DNA of 64,000 nucleotides from Winogradskyella psychrotolerans (lineage in GTDB: Bacteria; Bacteroidota; Bacteroidia; Flavobacteriales; Flavobacteriaceae): NCBI RefSeq assembly GCF_018860545.1, contig NZ_JAHKPN010000044.1:62001-126000 (forward strand), written 5' to 3'. This document shows, piece by piece, positions 29,332-39,114 of this stretch (positions are counted from its first letter, which is position 1; each line of letters starts with the position of its first letter). The position numbers were made by a program, and so were the translations under genes. Under the pieces are notes generated by a model that was not told the origin of the DNA, did no database searches, and worked only from the letters and a program-made list of their open reading frames with translations.

Positions 29332-30141
29332 ATGAGAGCACCTAATAAAGAGAATTTAATTTTTTTACACCTTCCTAAAAATGGAGGAATGACTTTTAAC
29401 CGGTTATTAGATCGACTGTATTCTAAAGATAGGGTATTTCAAATTAGAGTCAAGAGCAATTCTGAATTAACTACTCAAGAATTCATTGACCTACCAGAAT
29501 GCGAGCGTGCTAAAATTGACGTTCTTAAAGGCCACATGTATTACGGATTACATAAACATATGACGGGTGATTCTAAATACATTACTTTTTTAAGACATCC
29601 TGAAAAAAGGCTTTTATCATTTTATAACTTTGTAAAAGCTCGCCCAAGCCATAGGTTATATAATACAATTACTAAAAACAACATGTCTTTTCATGATTTT
29701 GTTGAAAATATTGAAGCATCTGATGTTAATAATGCACAAGTACGGCTAATTAGTGGCTTAAAACATGGAGATCCAAATACAATGTTAGAAACTGCCATGC
29801 TAAACATCAATGAGCACTTTTCTTTTGTAGGCCTACAAGAGAATTACAATGAATCTCTTGTGTTGTTAAAAATTAAATATGGCTGGGGTATTCCCTATTA
29901 TCATTATAAAAATAAGACAAAAAGTGAGCACGCTGTAAAAACCATTAATGAAAAAACTAGAGCTTTAATAGCCACTAAAAATGCAGCCGACATTGCATTA
30001 TATAACTATTATAAAAAGGAACTCACTGAAAAACTAAAATCTGAAAAATCCCTTAAGAAAGAACTTTTAAAATTAAATTTCGCGAATAAACTGACCCAAT
30101 CGGTTTGGGGAAGGCGTGCTTTAAAATTGTTAAAAGTATAA
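29332..30141 (+). CDS. Sulfotransferase family 2-like protein, plus strand
   Basis: About 269 residues. The N-terminal LIFLHLPKNGGMTFNRLL is the sulfotransferase-2 style PAPS loop (LPKxGGxT), and YITFLRHPEKRLLSFYNF is the 3'-phosphate site. Homologues with this loop often sulfate uronic acids or hexosamines in glycosaminoglycan-like chains; that is family knowledge, not proof. I place the start at ATG 29332, 10 nt after the previous stop; ATG 29302 and a TTG at 29281 are also open. Confidence 0.85.
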   Translation: MRAPNKENLIFLHLPKNGGMTFNRLLDRLYSKDRVFQIRVKSNSELTTQEFIDLPECERAKIDVLKGHMYYGLHKHMTGDSKYITFLRHPEKRLLSFYNFVKARPSHRLYNTITKNNMSFHDFVENIEASDVNNAQVRLISGLKHGDPNTMLETAMLNINEHFSFVGLQENYNESLVLLKIKYGWGIPYYHYKNKTKSEHAVKTINEKTRALIATKNAADIALYNYYKKELTEKLKSEKSLKKELLKLNFANKLTQSVWGRRALKLLKV

Positions 30142-30156
30142 CAACAGCAATTTCAA

Positions 30157-30308
30157 TTAGGCCTTTAAGGAATAATATTTATTTAATAAATTATAGCTAT
30201 AGTGTAGACCTGCTCCTTTTTCACGCTCAATAACAGATAATTCTTCATTAATTTCAGCTGTATCATATCCATATTAACCATTCTAACCTCTCGCTTACCT
30301 ATGTGACG
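30157..30308 (-). pseudogene. 3' remnant of a frameshifted protein-coding gene
   Basis: In the gap between convergent sulfotransferase and glycosyltransferase genes, the minus strand encodes 38 codons (YGYDTAEINEELSVIERE... to KA-stop, 30273-30157) with normal protein-like composition. A second frame just upstream (30308 down to about 30270) reads RHIGKREVRMVNMD and would join at the DTAEI part after a frameshift in a duplicated ATATGGATATGATA-like stretch. Both pieces together look like the C-terminus of a decayed gene. The product is not recognised. Confidence 0.5.
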
Positions 30309-30323
30309 TTACTTATGCTTCAC

Positions 30324-31472
30324 TTAAGATTCGTTATTAATCAAACTCAATATTATATTATAAAATTTTACACTTTGTTTTTCGGGAGTAAATTCTTGAA
30401 AAACATCTTTCATTTTTTTACCAACTTCAATTTTGAACTGGGTGTTTTCGTAATATTTAATCACTAACTCTCCCATTTGAATTATATCCATGTAAGGCAC
30501 TATAGTCCCTTCTATAGTTTCTAAAACCTCTTCTGTACCTGTAGCACCTTTAAAACATATAATTGGTTTTCCTAACATCCCTACTTCGATACAAACTAAT
30601 GGAAAAGGATCCTCTTTTGAAGTCATTAAAAAAATATCAAAATTAGAATAATAATCGTGTGGATTTTCCTTGGCACCAACGAACTCTACTTTATTAGTTA
30701 GATTTAATTTTTTCAAATCCTCTTCAAAAATTAATCGATTAAAACTAGAAATTCTTCCAACCCATTGAAATTGAATAGTAGCTTCCGGCATTTTTTCGAA
30801 AACATATTTAGCTACCATTAAAAAAAAATCAGGTCCTTTACGCCAACTTGCAATTCCTGAAGCCCCTACAATAAATTCTCTTATTTTTTTATTGACGGCA
30901 TTAGGCGTCGCACTAGGCATCGTAGAATGTTCATAAACTACACTAATATCATTATTCTTAAATCCCCAATTAGATATTAAATTATCCTTGACTCTATATG
31001 ATGCAGCAATAATGTGATCAATACTTGATGAAAAAAAACTGAAATTTGGGCAATATCTTTGAAGGACAATATTTAATTCATGGATATGCACTAATAATTG
31101 TAAATTATTTAAACTATTTTTTTTTATATAATAGCCAGCAGGCAGACTTAATATACTATTAGCATATATCAAGCTGTAATTATTTTTAGAAATTGACTTA
31201 AGATCACTTTCTGGATATAATAACCCTGTAATACTTCCTTCTTCCTGAAACCAATTTATATACCGTTTAGTTTTTACGAAAAGATTATCTTTTTTTATCT
31301 TGTAAAAATGTTGATCACTAATAATTGAAAATTCATCTAGTAAATCCCCGTTTTGTAAACTTAAAACATCAAATCTTACATTTTTTGATTTTAACCATTT
31401 TAAAAAATGCAGCAACATTATTGGTGCTCCTGTTCTTGATGCAGAATGGTTGATAAATAAAATTTTTTTCAT
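30324..31472 (-). CDS. Glycosyltransferase family 4 protein
   Basis: 382 residues, GT-B fold. The N-terminus has NHSASRTGAPIMLLHFLKWL and the C-terminal donor half GASGIASWRKGPDFFLMVAK and the signature SKEDPFPLVCIEVGMLGKPIICF, where an E-x7-E pair is retained. Its start overlaps the stop of the upstream GT2 gene at 31469, so translation is coupled. Donor unknown. Confidence 0.87.
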   Translation of the reverse strand: MKKILFINHSASRTGAPIMLLHFLKWLKSKNVRFDVLSLQNGDLLDEFSIISDQHFYKIKKDNLFVKTKRYINWFQEEGSITGLLYPESDLKSISKNNYSLIYANSILSLPAGYYIKKNSLNNLQLLVHIHELNIVLQRYCPNFSFFSSSIDHIIAASYRVKDNLISNWGFKNNDISVVYEHSTMPSATPNAVNKKIREFIVGASGIASWRKGPDFFLMVAKYVFEKMPEATIQFQWVGRISSFNRLIFEEDLKKLNLTNKVEFVGAKENPHDYYSNFDIFLMTSKEDPFPLVCIEVGMLGKPIICFKGATGTEEVLETIEGTIVPYMDIIQMGELVIKYYENTQFKIEVGKKMKDVFQEFTPEKQSVKFYNIILSLINNES

Positions 31473-32542
31473 ATAAATTGAGAGGGAAATTTAGAGGTAT
31501 TAGATTTTATTTTATACCAACTTCTATTCTTATAGTTTTCAACAGCAAAGCGTTTGTTAAAATAAATCATTTTAAGTGTTAATATAAACCTGAATACGAT
31601 ACGATTAAGTATTTTATTTTGACGCTTTCTAAAAAACAATAATAAATTCCAAAACCAAAAATCTATTTTTGGTACAAGGTATAAAATGTTCTGAATATTC
31701 TTCCATAAATCTTGTTCAAAACTGGTTATTGGGAGTTTGGAAATGACAAAATAAAACAACTTAAATAATAATAGTTGCACCTCTTTTTCATCAAATACCG
31801 AATGTTGTTTTATCTCACTCAACATAATAAAAATCAAATCCAATCTTTTTTCTATTACTGAGATAGAATTATTTTTATTTATAGTTTCATTCTTATGAAA
31901 TCGTTGAAGGGCAGCGCATGATTCATCTGGAAATTTCACGTAATTGGTACTAATTAAAAGCACACGAATATGAAATTCCCAATCTTGCCAAGATGGAACA
32001 CCTTCTGTATAAAAAAGATTTTTATCAATTAAAAATGTTCTGTTCCACAAGGGGCCAGACGTATGCCAAACCGGACTTAAATTTAAAAAGCTCTTGAAAT
32101 CGGCTGTATTAGGTTGGGTTAAATCATTCCATAAACAATCTTTATTTTCAATCGTGTCATAAAAGCGAATGGTCTGAAAGACACAGAAATCGTACCCCTT
32201 GTTATTTAATGCCAATTGGACTCGTTGGTTTAACATGTTAATCGGCATTAGATCATCAGAGTCAAAAAACATCACGTAATCGCCTTTAGATTGCTTTAAA
32301 CCAATATTACGACATGAGGGAGCTCCCTTTATGCTCTCTGAAGGTCTTTTTGTATAAACAAACCTCTCATCGTTTTTTACATATGTATTAATTACGGTTG
32401 CTGTTGCATCTGTACTCCCATCATCTACAACAATACACTCCCAATTCGCATACGTTTGAGATACGATAGAATTTAAGGTCTCACCAATTAAATTGGCACG
32501 ATTATACACTGGTATTATAATAGAAATAAGGGGAGTCGTCAT
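31469..32542 (-). CDS. Glycosyltransferase family 2 protein
   Basis: About 357 residues with a GT-A domain at the N-terminus: LISIIIPVYNRANLIGETL, CIVVDDGSTDATATVI and YVMFFDSDDLMP. I prefer the ATG at 32542 over the GTG at 32548 because it leads directly into the first strand. The C-terminal third is basic and aromatic. It overlaps the downstream GT4 gene by 4 nt. Donor unknown. Confidence 0.9.
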   Translation of the reverse strand: MTTPLISIIIPVYNRANLIGETLNSIVSQTYANWECIVVDDGSTDATATVINTYVKNDERFVYTKRPSESIKGAPSCRNIGLKQSKGDYVMFFDSDDLMPINMLNQRVQLALNNKGYDFCVFQTIRFYDTIENKDCLWNDLTQPNTADFKSFLNLSPVWHTSGPLWNRTFLIDKNLFYTEGVPSWQDWEFHIRVLLISTNYVKFPDESCAALQRFHKNETINKNNSISVIEKRLDLIFIMLSEIKQHSVFDEKEVQLLLFKLFYFVISKLPITSFEQDLWKNIQNILYLVPKIDFWFWNLLLFFRKRQNKILNRIVFRFILTLKMIYFNKRFAVENYKNRSWYKIKSNTSKFPSQFI

Positions 32543-32670
32543 CAACACATTTCTTAAATTATAAATCTAGTATTCTTTTTTTTTTAAATTAGACAACATC
32601 GACTTTTAAATCACTTTAAAAAAAAGGTATGGTTAAAGTGAATAAAAATCTCGAAGTTAGATGTTATTAT

Positions 32671-33777
32671 TTAGTTCTCCAGACTAACCTCTTCTAAAAT
32701 GTCTTGAAGCCCCTGAATATGTCTCTGCATACTATAATATTTTAAAATATGCGCTTTACCAGCATCACCTAATTGCTTAGCGTAATCCCTATCATCTAAA
32801 AGTTTAATCATATGGTTTGTCATACTGTTTACATCATGTTCTTCACTCAACAATCCTGTTTTTTTGTGGATAATAACATCAGGTATTCCTGCATGGTTGG
32901 TAGAAATCACAGGCAATCCAGCAACACTAGCTTCTAAAACAGCCAAAGGCGTACCTTCCATATCTCCGTTCGCCGCAGTAATAGAATGTTGCACAAAGGC
33001 TAAAGCATCTCCTAATAGCCTTCTGTATTCGTCTGGTGTTACCACCCCTAAAAATTCTACCTGATTTTCCAGTTGATACTGACGAACTATATTCTGGCAC
33101 ACATTCATTAACTCCCCGTCCCCTGCCAGCAGTAATTTTGCATCAGGATGCTTACTAAGCACTGCCTTAAAAGCCATAATTGTGTAATAAGGGGCCTTTT
33201 TATCAGTAAACCTCCCAATCCCAATAAATTGTTTTTTTGAAAAAGATGCTTGTACTTTTTGAAATTCTACTTGTGGGCCATAGACATTATATATAAGCTT
33301 TTCTTTAGGGCATCCAAGATCTAATAACATTTGTTCCATTTTTTTTGAAACTGCTATGATTTTTGTGGCATGTCCGAATACATCTTTATAGTTATTACAT
33401 TTTTTCACCACGTCATGTACGCTAGCATCAAATCCATGAAAGTGCACCACAATTGGCAAATTACTCAATTTTAAAAAATTTAATAAATGATAGGCATGCG
33501 TTCCATATTCTACCAAAATCACATCTATAGCTTGCTTTTTCAAGGAAGCCAAAATAGATTGCTCGTTAATATACTTAAAAGAGTAATTATTTAGTTTACG
33601 AATCAAACGATGGCGCCATGCTTCCGTCTTTGATATTAAATACCCAGAACCCTCTAGCTTAATACGTCCGTATGGACCATAATAATAGAACACATCGTCT
33701 TTTAAATAGGTTTTATGAGCCTGAATAAAAGTTTCAGAATAAGGATTTTGACTAGGTGAAAAAATAGCAATGTTCAT
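32671..33777 (-). CDS. Glycosyltransferase family 4 protein
   Basis: 368-residue GT-B enzyme. The start is FSPSQNPYSETFIQAHKTYL, with VVHFHGFDASVHDVV, FIGIGRFTDKKAPYYTI and the donor signature GDMEGTPLAVLEASVAGLPVIST followed by NHAGIPDVI. It resembles exopolysaccharide GT4 enzymes of the AmsK/WcaL type. Specificity not assignable. Confidence 0.9.
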   Translation of the reverse strand: MNIAIFSPSQNPYSETFIQAHKTYLKDDVFYYYGPYGRIKLEGSGYLISKTEAWRHRLIRKLNNYSFKYINEQSILASLKKQAIDVILVEYGTHAYHLLNFLKLSNLPIVVHFHGFDASVHDVVKKCNNYKDVFGHATKIIAVSKKMEQMLLDLGCPKEKLIYNVYGPQVEFQKVQASFSKKQFIGIGRFTDKKAPYYTIMAFKAVLSKHPDAKLLLAGDGELMNVCQNIVRQYQLENQVEFLGVVTPDEYRRLLGDALAFVQHSITAANGDMEGTPLAVLEASVAGLPVISTNHAGIPDVIIHKKTGLLSEEHDVNSMTNHMIKLLDDRDYAKQLGDAGKAHILKYYSMQRHIQGLQDILEEVSLEN

Positions 33778-33810
33778 TTATTATTAGTATTCTTTTATTT
33801 TAATACACAA

Positions 33811-34689
33811 TTATTGTTTGAACATGCATCTTAAACGCTTTTTCAATCTATAATACAAAGACTTTTCTTTAGTTAATCTTTTTAATTGTGCTTCATGAAT
33901 ATTGATTATTTTAAATATTCGATTTCTATCTCTATCCTTTAAAAAATCATTAAGATGTTTAAACAGTTTAATACGATTATTATGATAATCAATTGGTTTA
34001 ACGTTATTCGTAATGCCTGTTGCATTTTTTCTATACACACTCATAACATCATCGATTCTAAATAAATTACCTGTAGAAGCCAAAATTGTAAACAATGCCA
34101 TATCAACACTTTGAACTGACTTAAACCAGCTAGGAATAATTAGATTAGTTCTTCTAAATAGAAATGAACTTGTATGAAATAACGCTGTTATCGATAAAGT
34201 GTCTTCCAGTTTAAAAATTTGTTTGTCATAAACTCTCCAAGGCTTTAGTTCTGAATTTATATGATTTTCATTAATCATTAAAGTATCATGAAAATTTCCA
34301 GAAAAATCACTATTCCCTTCCAAAAAATCAACCTGTTTCTGTAACTTTAAAGGGTCCGTCCAATAATCATCCCCTTCACATAATGCTATATATTTTCCTT
34401 GACAGGCTTTTAAATTTTCCATAAAATTAAACCGCCCAGTCGGCTTACCGTTGATTTTAATGACATCCTTTCTAGAGCGTAAAAACAATCTAATTTTATC
34501 TGGAAAACGTTCTGCATAATTTTTACAAATAGCTCTAGTTCCGTCAGAACTATCATCTTCCCCTAAAATAATTTCGAAAGGAAACGTAGTTTTTTGCATT
34601 AAAATTCCATCTAAACATTGTTTAATATAACTAGCATGATTATAGGTTACCACGCTTACACTAACAAGTGGTTTTGTTTGCTTATTCAT
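33811..34689 (-). CDS. Glycosyltransferase family 2 protein
   Basis: 292 residues. The GT-A motifs are VSVSVVTYNHASYIKQCLDG, EIILGEDDSSDGTRAIC and ALCEGDDYWTDPLKLQKQ. This GEDDS/GDDYW type is common in lipid-linked glycan loci. The start overlaps the end of the sulfotransferase gene at 34682 by 8 nt, forming the last member of a chain of coupled genes that starts near 37881. Confidence 0.92.
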   Translation of the reverse strand: MNKQTKPLVSVSVVTYNHASYIKQCLDGILMQKTTFPFEIILGEDDSSDGTRAICKNYAERFPDKIRLFLRSRKDVIKINGKPTGRFNFMENLKACQGKYIALCEGDDYWTDPLKLQKQVDFLEGNSDFSGNFHDTLMINENHINSELKPWRVYDKQIFKLEDTLSITALFHTSSFLFRRTNLIIPSWFKSVQSVDMALFTILASTGNLFRIDDVMSVYRKNATGITNNVKPIDYHNNRIKLFKHLNDFLKDRDRNRIFKIINIHEAQLKRLTKEKSLYYRLKKRLRCMFKQ

Positions 34690-35488
34690 ATAAAAAGCGC
34701 TCTAAATTTGTCCCTTTCAAATTTTGAATAATTTCATCTTGGATATCTATGGCTATATCATTTTTATAAGCTTCATCATTAATTTTAACTCTAAAAACAC
34801 TATTTGGGTGATCAACTTGTATCGTTTTACTTTCATTAATAAAATTTTCACATTGTTGCCCAAATGTAATTTCTGCAAAGTCATATAACGCTTTCGACAC
34901 CTCTAATGTATTATTAAGCATCGACTTATATGTCACCAATTTCACCCGCTGTGGATACGTTTTTTCTAATGCTAAAAACATTTTTGTAACTTCCTTCCAT
35001 TTATCGAAGCCAAAATAATCAGCCCTATTCGTATTTTTTAGTTGTGCTAATTTCCATTCTTTAGTAAAATCCCAAGATGGATCAAATTCTCTTGGTGCAT
35101 TTTTCCAAGAACTTAATACAGACAATGGGTTTCTAATCACTAAAATTAGTTTTACTTGATTATTGTTCTTCATTAAATTAGGTAGAATATAATGGTAACG
35201 CACATGCTTAAAAACCAAATGCTGTTGTTGTGCTAATTTTTGAAATTTAGGATAACCTTTAAGTAAGTCAGTATCCCGCATATTAATAAAATCGTCATCA
35301 CTGTTATAAATAGCTTTAAAAAACTCTGTGATTTCTTTAGCTGAAGAAAATTCATTAAGGTCCTCTTTGAAAGCATATGAAAACAAAGGTTGAAACTTCA
35401 ATCTTACTTCTGGAGACGCATTAAAAATTTGAGCTAGCCACGATGTTCCAGATCTTGGTACGCCATGAATGCCTGTTATTGTTTTCAT
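34682..35488 (-). CDS. PAPS-type sulfotransferase
   Basis: 268 residues. The PAPS 5'-loop is GVPRSGTSWLAQIF (9-22) and the 3'-site is VKLILVIRNPLSVLSSWKN. It overlaps genes on both sides (8 nt with the GT2 gene, 4 nt with WbqC), which implies strict co-expression with the amino-sugar module. Its placement suggests it sulfates the sugar made or added by that module (inference). Confidence 0.9.
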   Translation of the reverse strand: MKTITGIHGVPRSGTSWLAQIFNASPEVRLKFQPLFSYAFKEDLNEFSSAKEITEFFKAIYNSDDDFINMRDTDLLKGYPKFQKLAQQQHLVFKHVRYHYILPNLMKNNNQVKLILVIRNPLSVLSSWKNAPREFDPSWDFTKEWKLAQLKNTNRADYFGFDKWKEVTKMFLALEKTYPQRVKLVTYKSMLNNTLEVSKALYDFAEITFGQQCENFINESKTIQVDHPNSVFRVKINDEAYKNDIAIDIQDEIIQNLKGTNLERFLYE

Positions 35489-36183
35489 TGATAATTAACT
35501 TTTTCTATAAATGACTGTACTTTTTCAACCTCATTGAACATTAACACATCTATAACGGATAAATTTTCTACAAATTGAAAATTAAATTGTTTATAATTAA
35601 TTTCAAGGCTTTTTAATGTCCTTTTTTTAGCTTTAATGGGCTCCCAATTTTTATATAATTCTTTTGAACCCGGTGGTAATATAATTTCACTGGCCTTATA
35701 TGTATTTAAAATATGTTCAAGTTTTTCAACCTTATCGTTAATTTCATTTAATCCTTCAATTTCTGAACTAAATAAAAATTGATTCTGCATCCCTAAATAA
35801 TTACATATCATAATAACGGATTCAGCTGAGAAATCACTGATTTTATCGTACTTTTTATTTTCTAAAAATTGCTCTAAAATCATGTAAATATCAGAAAAAA
35901 ATGGAGCTTTAGAATAAGTAAATTTAATTTGTTTTAGAAACTTAACTTTCCACTTGCCATAATCACTTATCACAACCTCATTTATTTTCGTCCCCAAACT
36001 ACTTTTTTTTACAGGAACTGTAAAATACTGTTTGCCATCACCTGACAATAGGTTATTTCTATTTATATAACCTCTTTGAATGTAATCTACATTATCGTAA
36101 AAAACAAATATATCACTAGCATTAACCATCTGAAAATATCCTATATAAGGAAATATGTATGGTTGCATAACCGCTATTTTCAT
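35485..36183 (-). CDS. WbqC family protein
   Basis: 232 residues, opening MKIAVMQPYIFPYIGYFQMVNA, the diagnostic WbqC start, with DNVDYIQRGYINRN and the C-terminal LGMQNQFLFSSE. WbqC proteins are found beside aminotransferases in O-antigen loci and are thought to modify the amino group of a deoxy-amino sugar. Here the DegT-type aminotransferase gene overlaps it by 4 nt upstream, which fits. The precise reaction is not established. Confidence 0.88.
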   Translation of the reverse strand: MKIAVMQPYIFPYIGYFQMVNASDIFVFYDNVDYIQRGYINRNNLLSGDGKQYFTVPVKKSSLGTKINEVVISDYGKWKVKFLKQIKFTYSKAPFFSDIYMILEQFLENKKYDKISDFSAESVIMICNYLGMQNQFLFSSEIEGLNEINDKVEKLEHILNTYKASEIILPPGSKELYKNWEPIKAKKRTLKSLEINYKQFNFQFVENLSVIDVLMFNEVEKVQSFIEKVNYQ

Positions 36184-37253
36184 ATGTTTTCTTTTATAGA
36201 TTTAACAATATATTGTATGCTCTCTATATCTAAATCATGAAAGAGTGGTAAACATAAAACACGTTTTGATATGGCAGCCGAATGAGGTAAATTAACAGCC
36301 TGTACATAAGGTAAGGTCTCTAGACTTGGATAAAAATAGCGTCTAGGAAAAATAGCTTTATCATTTAGAACCGCTATAACTTTTAAGAGTTGTGTTTCCG
36401 TTTCAAAAATTATTGGGTAATAACAATAATTCCATTGTGTTTCCGAACGAATTACTAATTGCTTAATGGCTGAAACTTCTTCAAATAATTGATCATAGGC
36501 ATTTACAATTTTTCGACGCTTATCTATAATGTCATCCATATAAGGCAATACGGCTAATCCCATAGCAGCCTGTGGCTCGCTCATCTTGGCATTAATCCCT
36601 AAACTTTGAAAAGCTTCAGGACCATCGTGTCCAAAATTATGATGAGAAAATATAGCATCGTAATAGTCTGGTTTACAAAATACCGCTCCACCTTCACCGG
36701 TATGAAATAGTTTAGTTGCATGAAAACTACAGGTACTGACATCTCCATAATTAAAAATAGACTCTCCTTTATATGTGACACCAAAACAATGTGCCGCATC
36801 GTAGATGACTTTTAAATGATAGCGCTTTGCTATAGCGGCTATAGCTTCAACATTACAAGGATTACCAAAAACATGAGTTGCAAGAATAGCGGTAGTTTTA
36901 GGGGTTATTGCGACCTCTATTTTAGTTTCGTCAATGGTTAAAAAATCAGGGGCAATGTCTACAAAAACTGGCGTACAGCCTTCCCATACTATACTACTCG
37001 TGGTGGCCACATAACTAAAAGGTGTGGTTATAATTTCCCCATGAAGCTTTAATGCTTTAATGGCTATTTGTAATGGCAAAGTCCCATTGGTCATAGCAAT
37101 AATATGCGGAGTATCTAAATAGGCTGATATTTTAGTTTCCAATTCTTTTACCAGTACTCCTCTATTAGTCATCCACCCTGTATCCCAAGCTTTTTTTAAA
37201 ATAGCTTGATATTCGGTTTGTGGTGGTAAAAATGTTTTTGTAACGTTAATCAT
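36180..37253 (-). CDS. DegT/DnrJ/EryC1/StrS sugar aminotransferase
   Basis: 357-residue PLP enzyme that transfers an amino group to a keto-sugar nucleotide. The PLP-binding lysine is Lys181 in FHATKLFHTGEGGAVF, with MTNGTLPLQIAIKAL and YDAAHCFGVTYKG as other family elements. Overlaps of 4 nt with wbqC and 8 nt with the upstream sulfotransferase indicate a coupled amino-sugar module. No dehydratase supplying a 4-keto substrate lies nearby, so the keto-sugar donor is probably made elsewhere. Confidence 0.92.
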   Translation of the reverse strand: MINVTKTFLPPQTEYQAILKKAWDTGWMTNRGVLVKELETKISAYLDTPHIIAMTNGTLPLQIAIKALKLHGEIITTPFSYVATTSSIVWEGCTPVFVDIAPDFLTIDETKIEVAITPKTTAILATHVFGNPCNVEAIAAIAKRYHLKVIYDAAHCFGVTYKGESIFNYGDVSTCSFHATKLFHTGEGGAVFCKPDYYDAIFSHHNFGHDGPEAFQSLGINAKMSEPQAAMGLAVLPYMDDIIDKRRKIVNAYDQLFEEVSAIKQLVIRSETQWNYCYYPIIFETETQLLKVIAVLNDKAIFPRRYFYPSLETLPYVQAVNLPHSAAISKRVLCLPLFHDLDIESIQYIVKSIKENI

Positions 37254-37881
37254 TATTGGTCTGATTCAAATGAGGAAACTCTTCATGTAGTGCATCTTTT
37301 TGTAAAAATTCAGCTAATAACTTATAACTTTCTTTTTGGGATACATCTAGGCAAATAAAGTTTGGTTTATCTTTAAAAAAATGAAGAACATCTTCATTAT
37401 GTCTTCTATAATTAGCAATAAATAGGTCTTTATTATAGATATCATCTTCTGGAGTTTTCCATACCGCTCTGTTAGCTTCCCAAATAAATCCTGGATATCT
37501 ATAGTTTGCGTTTATTAAATCCTCTTTTACAGGAATTCTTTCTCCTTCAGTAAACAATTTGGAATGAAATGATGTAATCGATCGGTACCAATCTTCCTCA
37601 TTTCTAACCGTGAGGATAAATTTAGCGTTTGGATACGTTTTATATAAAAATAACCAAGTATAAGGCCATGAAAATGGAACATCCTGAAATGCCTCGGCGC
37701 TTTTACAAAATTTCACAATTTTATCCCAATCATGTTCTCGATAAGCTGATATAAGCATCTCACCTTCCATCTGATTACCCATCTTAAAACCAAATTCCTT
37801 CAATACTTTCTCCAAACTCGTTGTACCAGTTTTATTACGACCAATACAGAACACCTTATCATTTTTATTTCTTAAAAACAT
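37246..37881 (-). CDS. Small sulfotransferase-like protein
   Basis: 211 residues. The start is VFCIGRNKTGTTSLEKVLKEFG, where GRNKTGTTS (14-22) is the PAPS loop, followed by KFILTVRNEEDWYRSITSFH as the 3'-phosphate region. This short subfamily is distinct from the others in the locus. It overlaps the aminotransferase by 8 nt and begins 3 nt after the end of the ABC ATPase gene. Function as a true sulfotransferase is likely but not certain. Confidence 0.8.
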   Translation of the reverse strand: MFLRNKNDKVFCIGRNKTGTTSLEKVLKEFGFKMGNQMEGEMLISAYREHDWDKIVKFCKSAEAFQDVPFSWPYTWLFLYKTYPNAKFILTVRNEEDWYRSITSFHSKLFTEGERIPVKEDLINANYRYPGFIWEANRAVWKTPEDDIYNKDLFIANYRRHNEDVLHFFKDKPNFICLDVSQKESYKLLAEFLQKDALHEEFPHLNQTNND

Positions 37882-37884
37882 ATA

Positions 37885-39114
37885 TTAGCAATTTTCGTAG
37901 GTCGCTTTTAAAAGTAACGGTGGCCAAATATCTTTTGAATGAATGACTTGGAATTTTAGGGCATCGTTAATCCTTAAGATTGGCTCATTTGAGGCGTCAT
38001 CAGTAGCAGAGACATTCAACGAGTACAGGCCTTTAGATAGTTGTAGCCCTTTATGAGTTACTATAAAAGACAATACATTATCCTCTTTAAAAAATAATTT
38101 ATCCGTTTGTTTCCTTTGTTCAAATGCTGCCACAGGTCGTTGCTCTTTATCAAAAATTGTAATAAAGAAATTAGGGACCTCCCTATTTAGTAAAGACTCA
38201 AACTCAAGTTTTATTTTAAAATTATCCATCCAAGAAACTTGAGGTAACCCCTCTTCCTCTTGAACGCCTAATAGTGTTATAGTTTTTAATTGTAATGATC
38301 CATCTGTAAATACAACGTTTGAACTATTACCTGCAAATCGAGAATAATACAAATCTATACCCTTACTCACATCATTTCCTTGAAATTGAGCACAACCATG
38401 TTCCATTAAAATAATCTGAGAACAGATCCGCGACACCATCGGCATATTATGAGATACAAAAATCACAGCCGTATGCGGTAAAATAGTATCGATAGTTTTA
38501 AAGCATTTTAAAATAAACCCTAAATCTCCAACAGCCAATACCTCATCTATTATCAACACATCGGGTTCCATCTGTGCCGCAACAGCAAAACCCAAACGCA
38601 CCTTCATTCCAGAACTGTAATGTTGTACAGGCATGTCTATAAACTCTTCGAGCTCTGCAAAGGCGATAATGTCATCTAATTTACTTTTAATCTCTTTGCG
38701 GCTAAAGCCTAAAATAGCACCATTGTTATAAATGTTTTCACGTCCGGTAAGAATAGGATTAAAACCTGCTCCTAATTCTATAAGCGCCCCAACACGGCCT
38801 TTAATGGTGACTTTTCCTGCGTCAGGATTGATTAAACCATTGAGTATTTTGAGCAAGGTACTTTTACCTGCCCCATTATGGCCTATTAAACCTAAACATT
38901 CACCACGGCGAAGTTCAAAATTAATATCCTTAACCGCCCAAAATTCTTTAGGGCGCAAAAGGCGTTCTAGACTAGAACCGCTAACACCACTTACTAAATC
39001 TTTAACTCCATACCATAAACTTGTTTTAAGATCTTTGCAAAACTTTTTGCTTAATCCCTCAACTTTTACAAGTACTTCATTATCTGAAGATGATATTACA
39101 CGCTTATCTGACAT
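37885..39114 (-). CDS. Polysaccharide ABC exporter ATP-binding protein (Wzt-like)
   Basis: 409 residues. The ABC domain has Walker A GHNGAGKS (78-85), the signature YSSGMKVRLGFAVAA, and Walker B VLIIDEVLAVGD. A C-terminal domain of about 145 residues (from about 265) is the Wzt-type carbohydrate-binding region that recognises the terminal modification of the chain. It pairs with the permease at 39192. Together they move a finished lipid-linked glycan across the inner membrane. Confidence 0.92.
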   Translation of the reverse strand: MSDKRVISSSDNEVLVKVEGLSKKFCKDLKTSLWYGVKDLVSGVSGSSLERLLRPKEFWAVKDINFELRRGECLGLIGHNGAGKSTLLKILNGLINPDAGKVTIKGRVGALIELGAGFNPILTGRENIYNNGAILGFSRKEIKSKLDDIIAFAELEEFIDMPVQHYSSGMKVRLGFAVAAQMEPDVLIIDEVLAVGDLGFILKCFKTIDTILPHTAVIFVSHNMPMVSRICSQIILMEHGCAQFQGNDVSKGIDLYYSRFAGNSSNVVFTDGSLQLKTITLLGVQEEEGLPQVSWMDNFKIKLEFESLLNREVPNFFITIFDKEQRPVAAFEQRKQTDKLFFKEDNVLSFIVTHKGLQLSKGLYSLNVSATDDASNEPILRINDALKFQVIHSKDIWPPLLLKATYENC

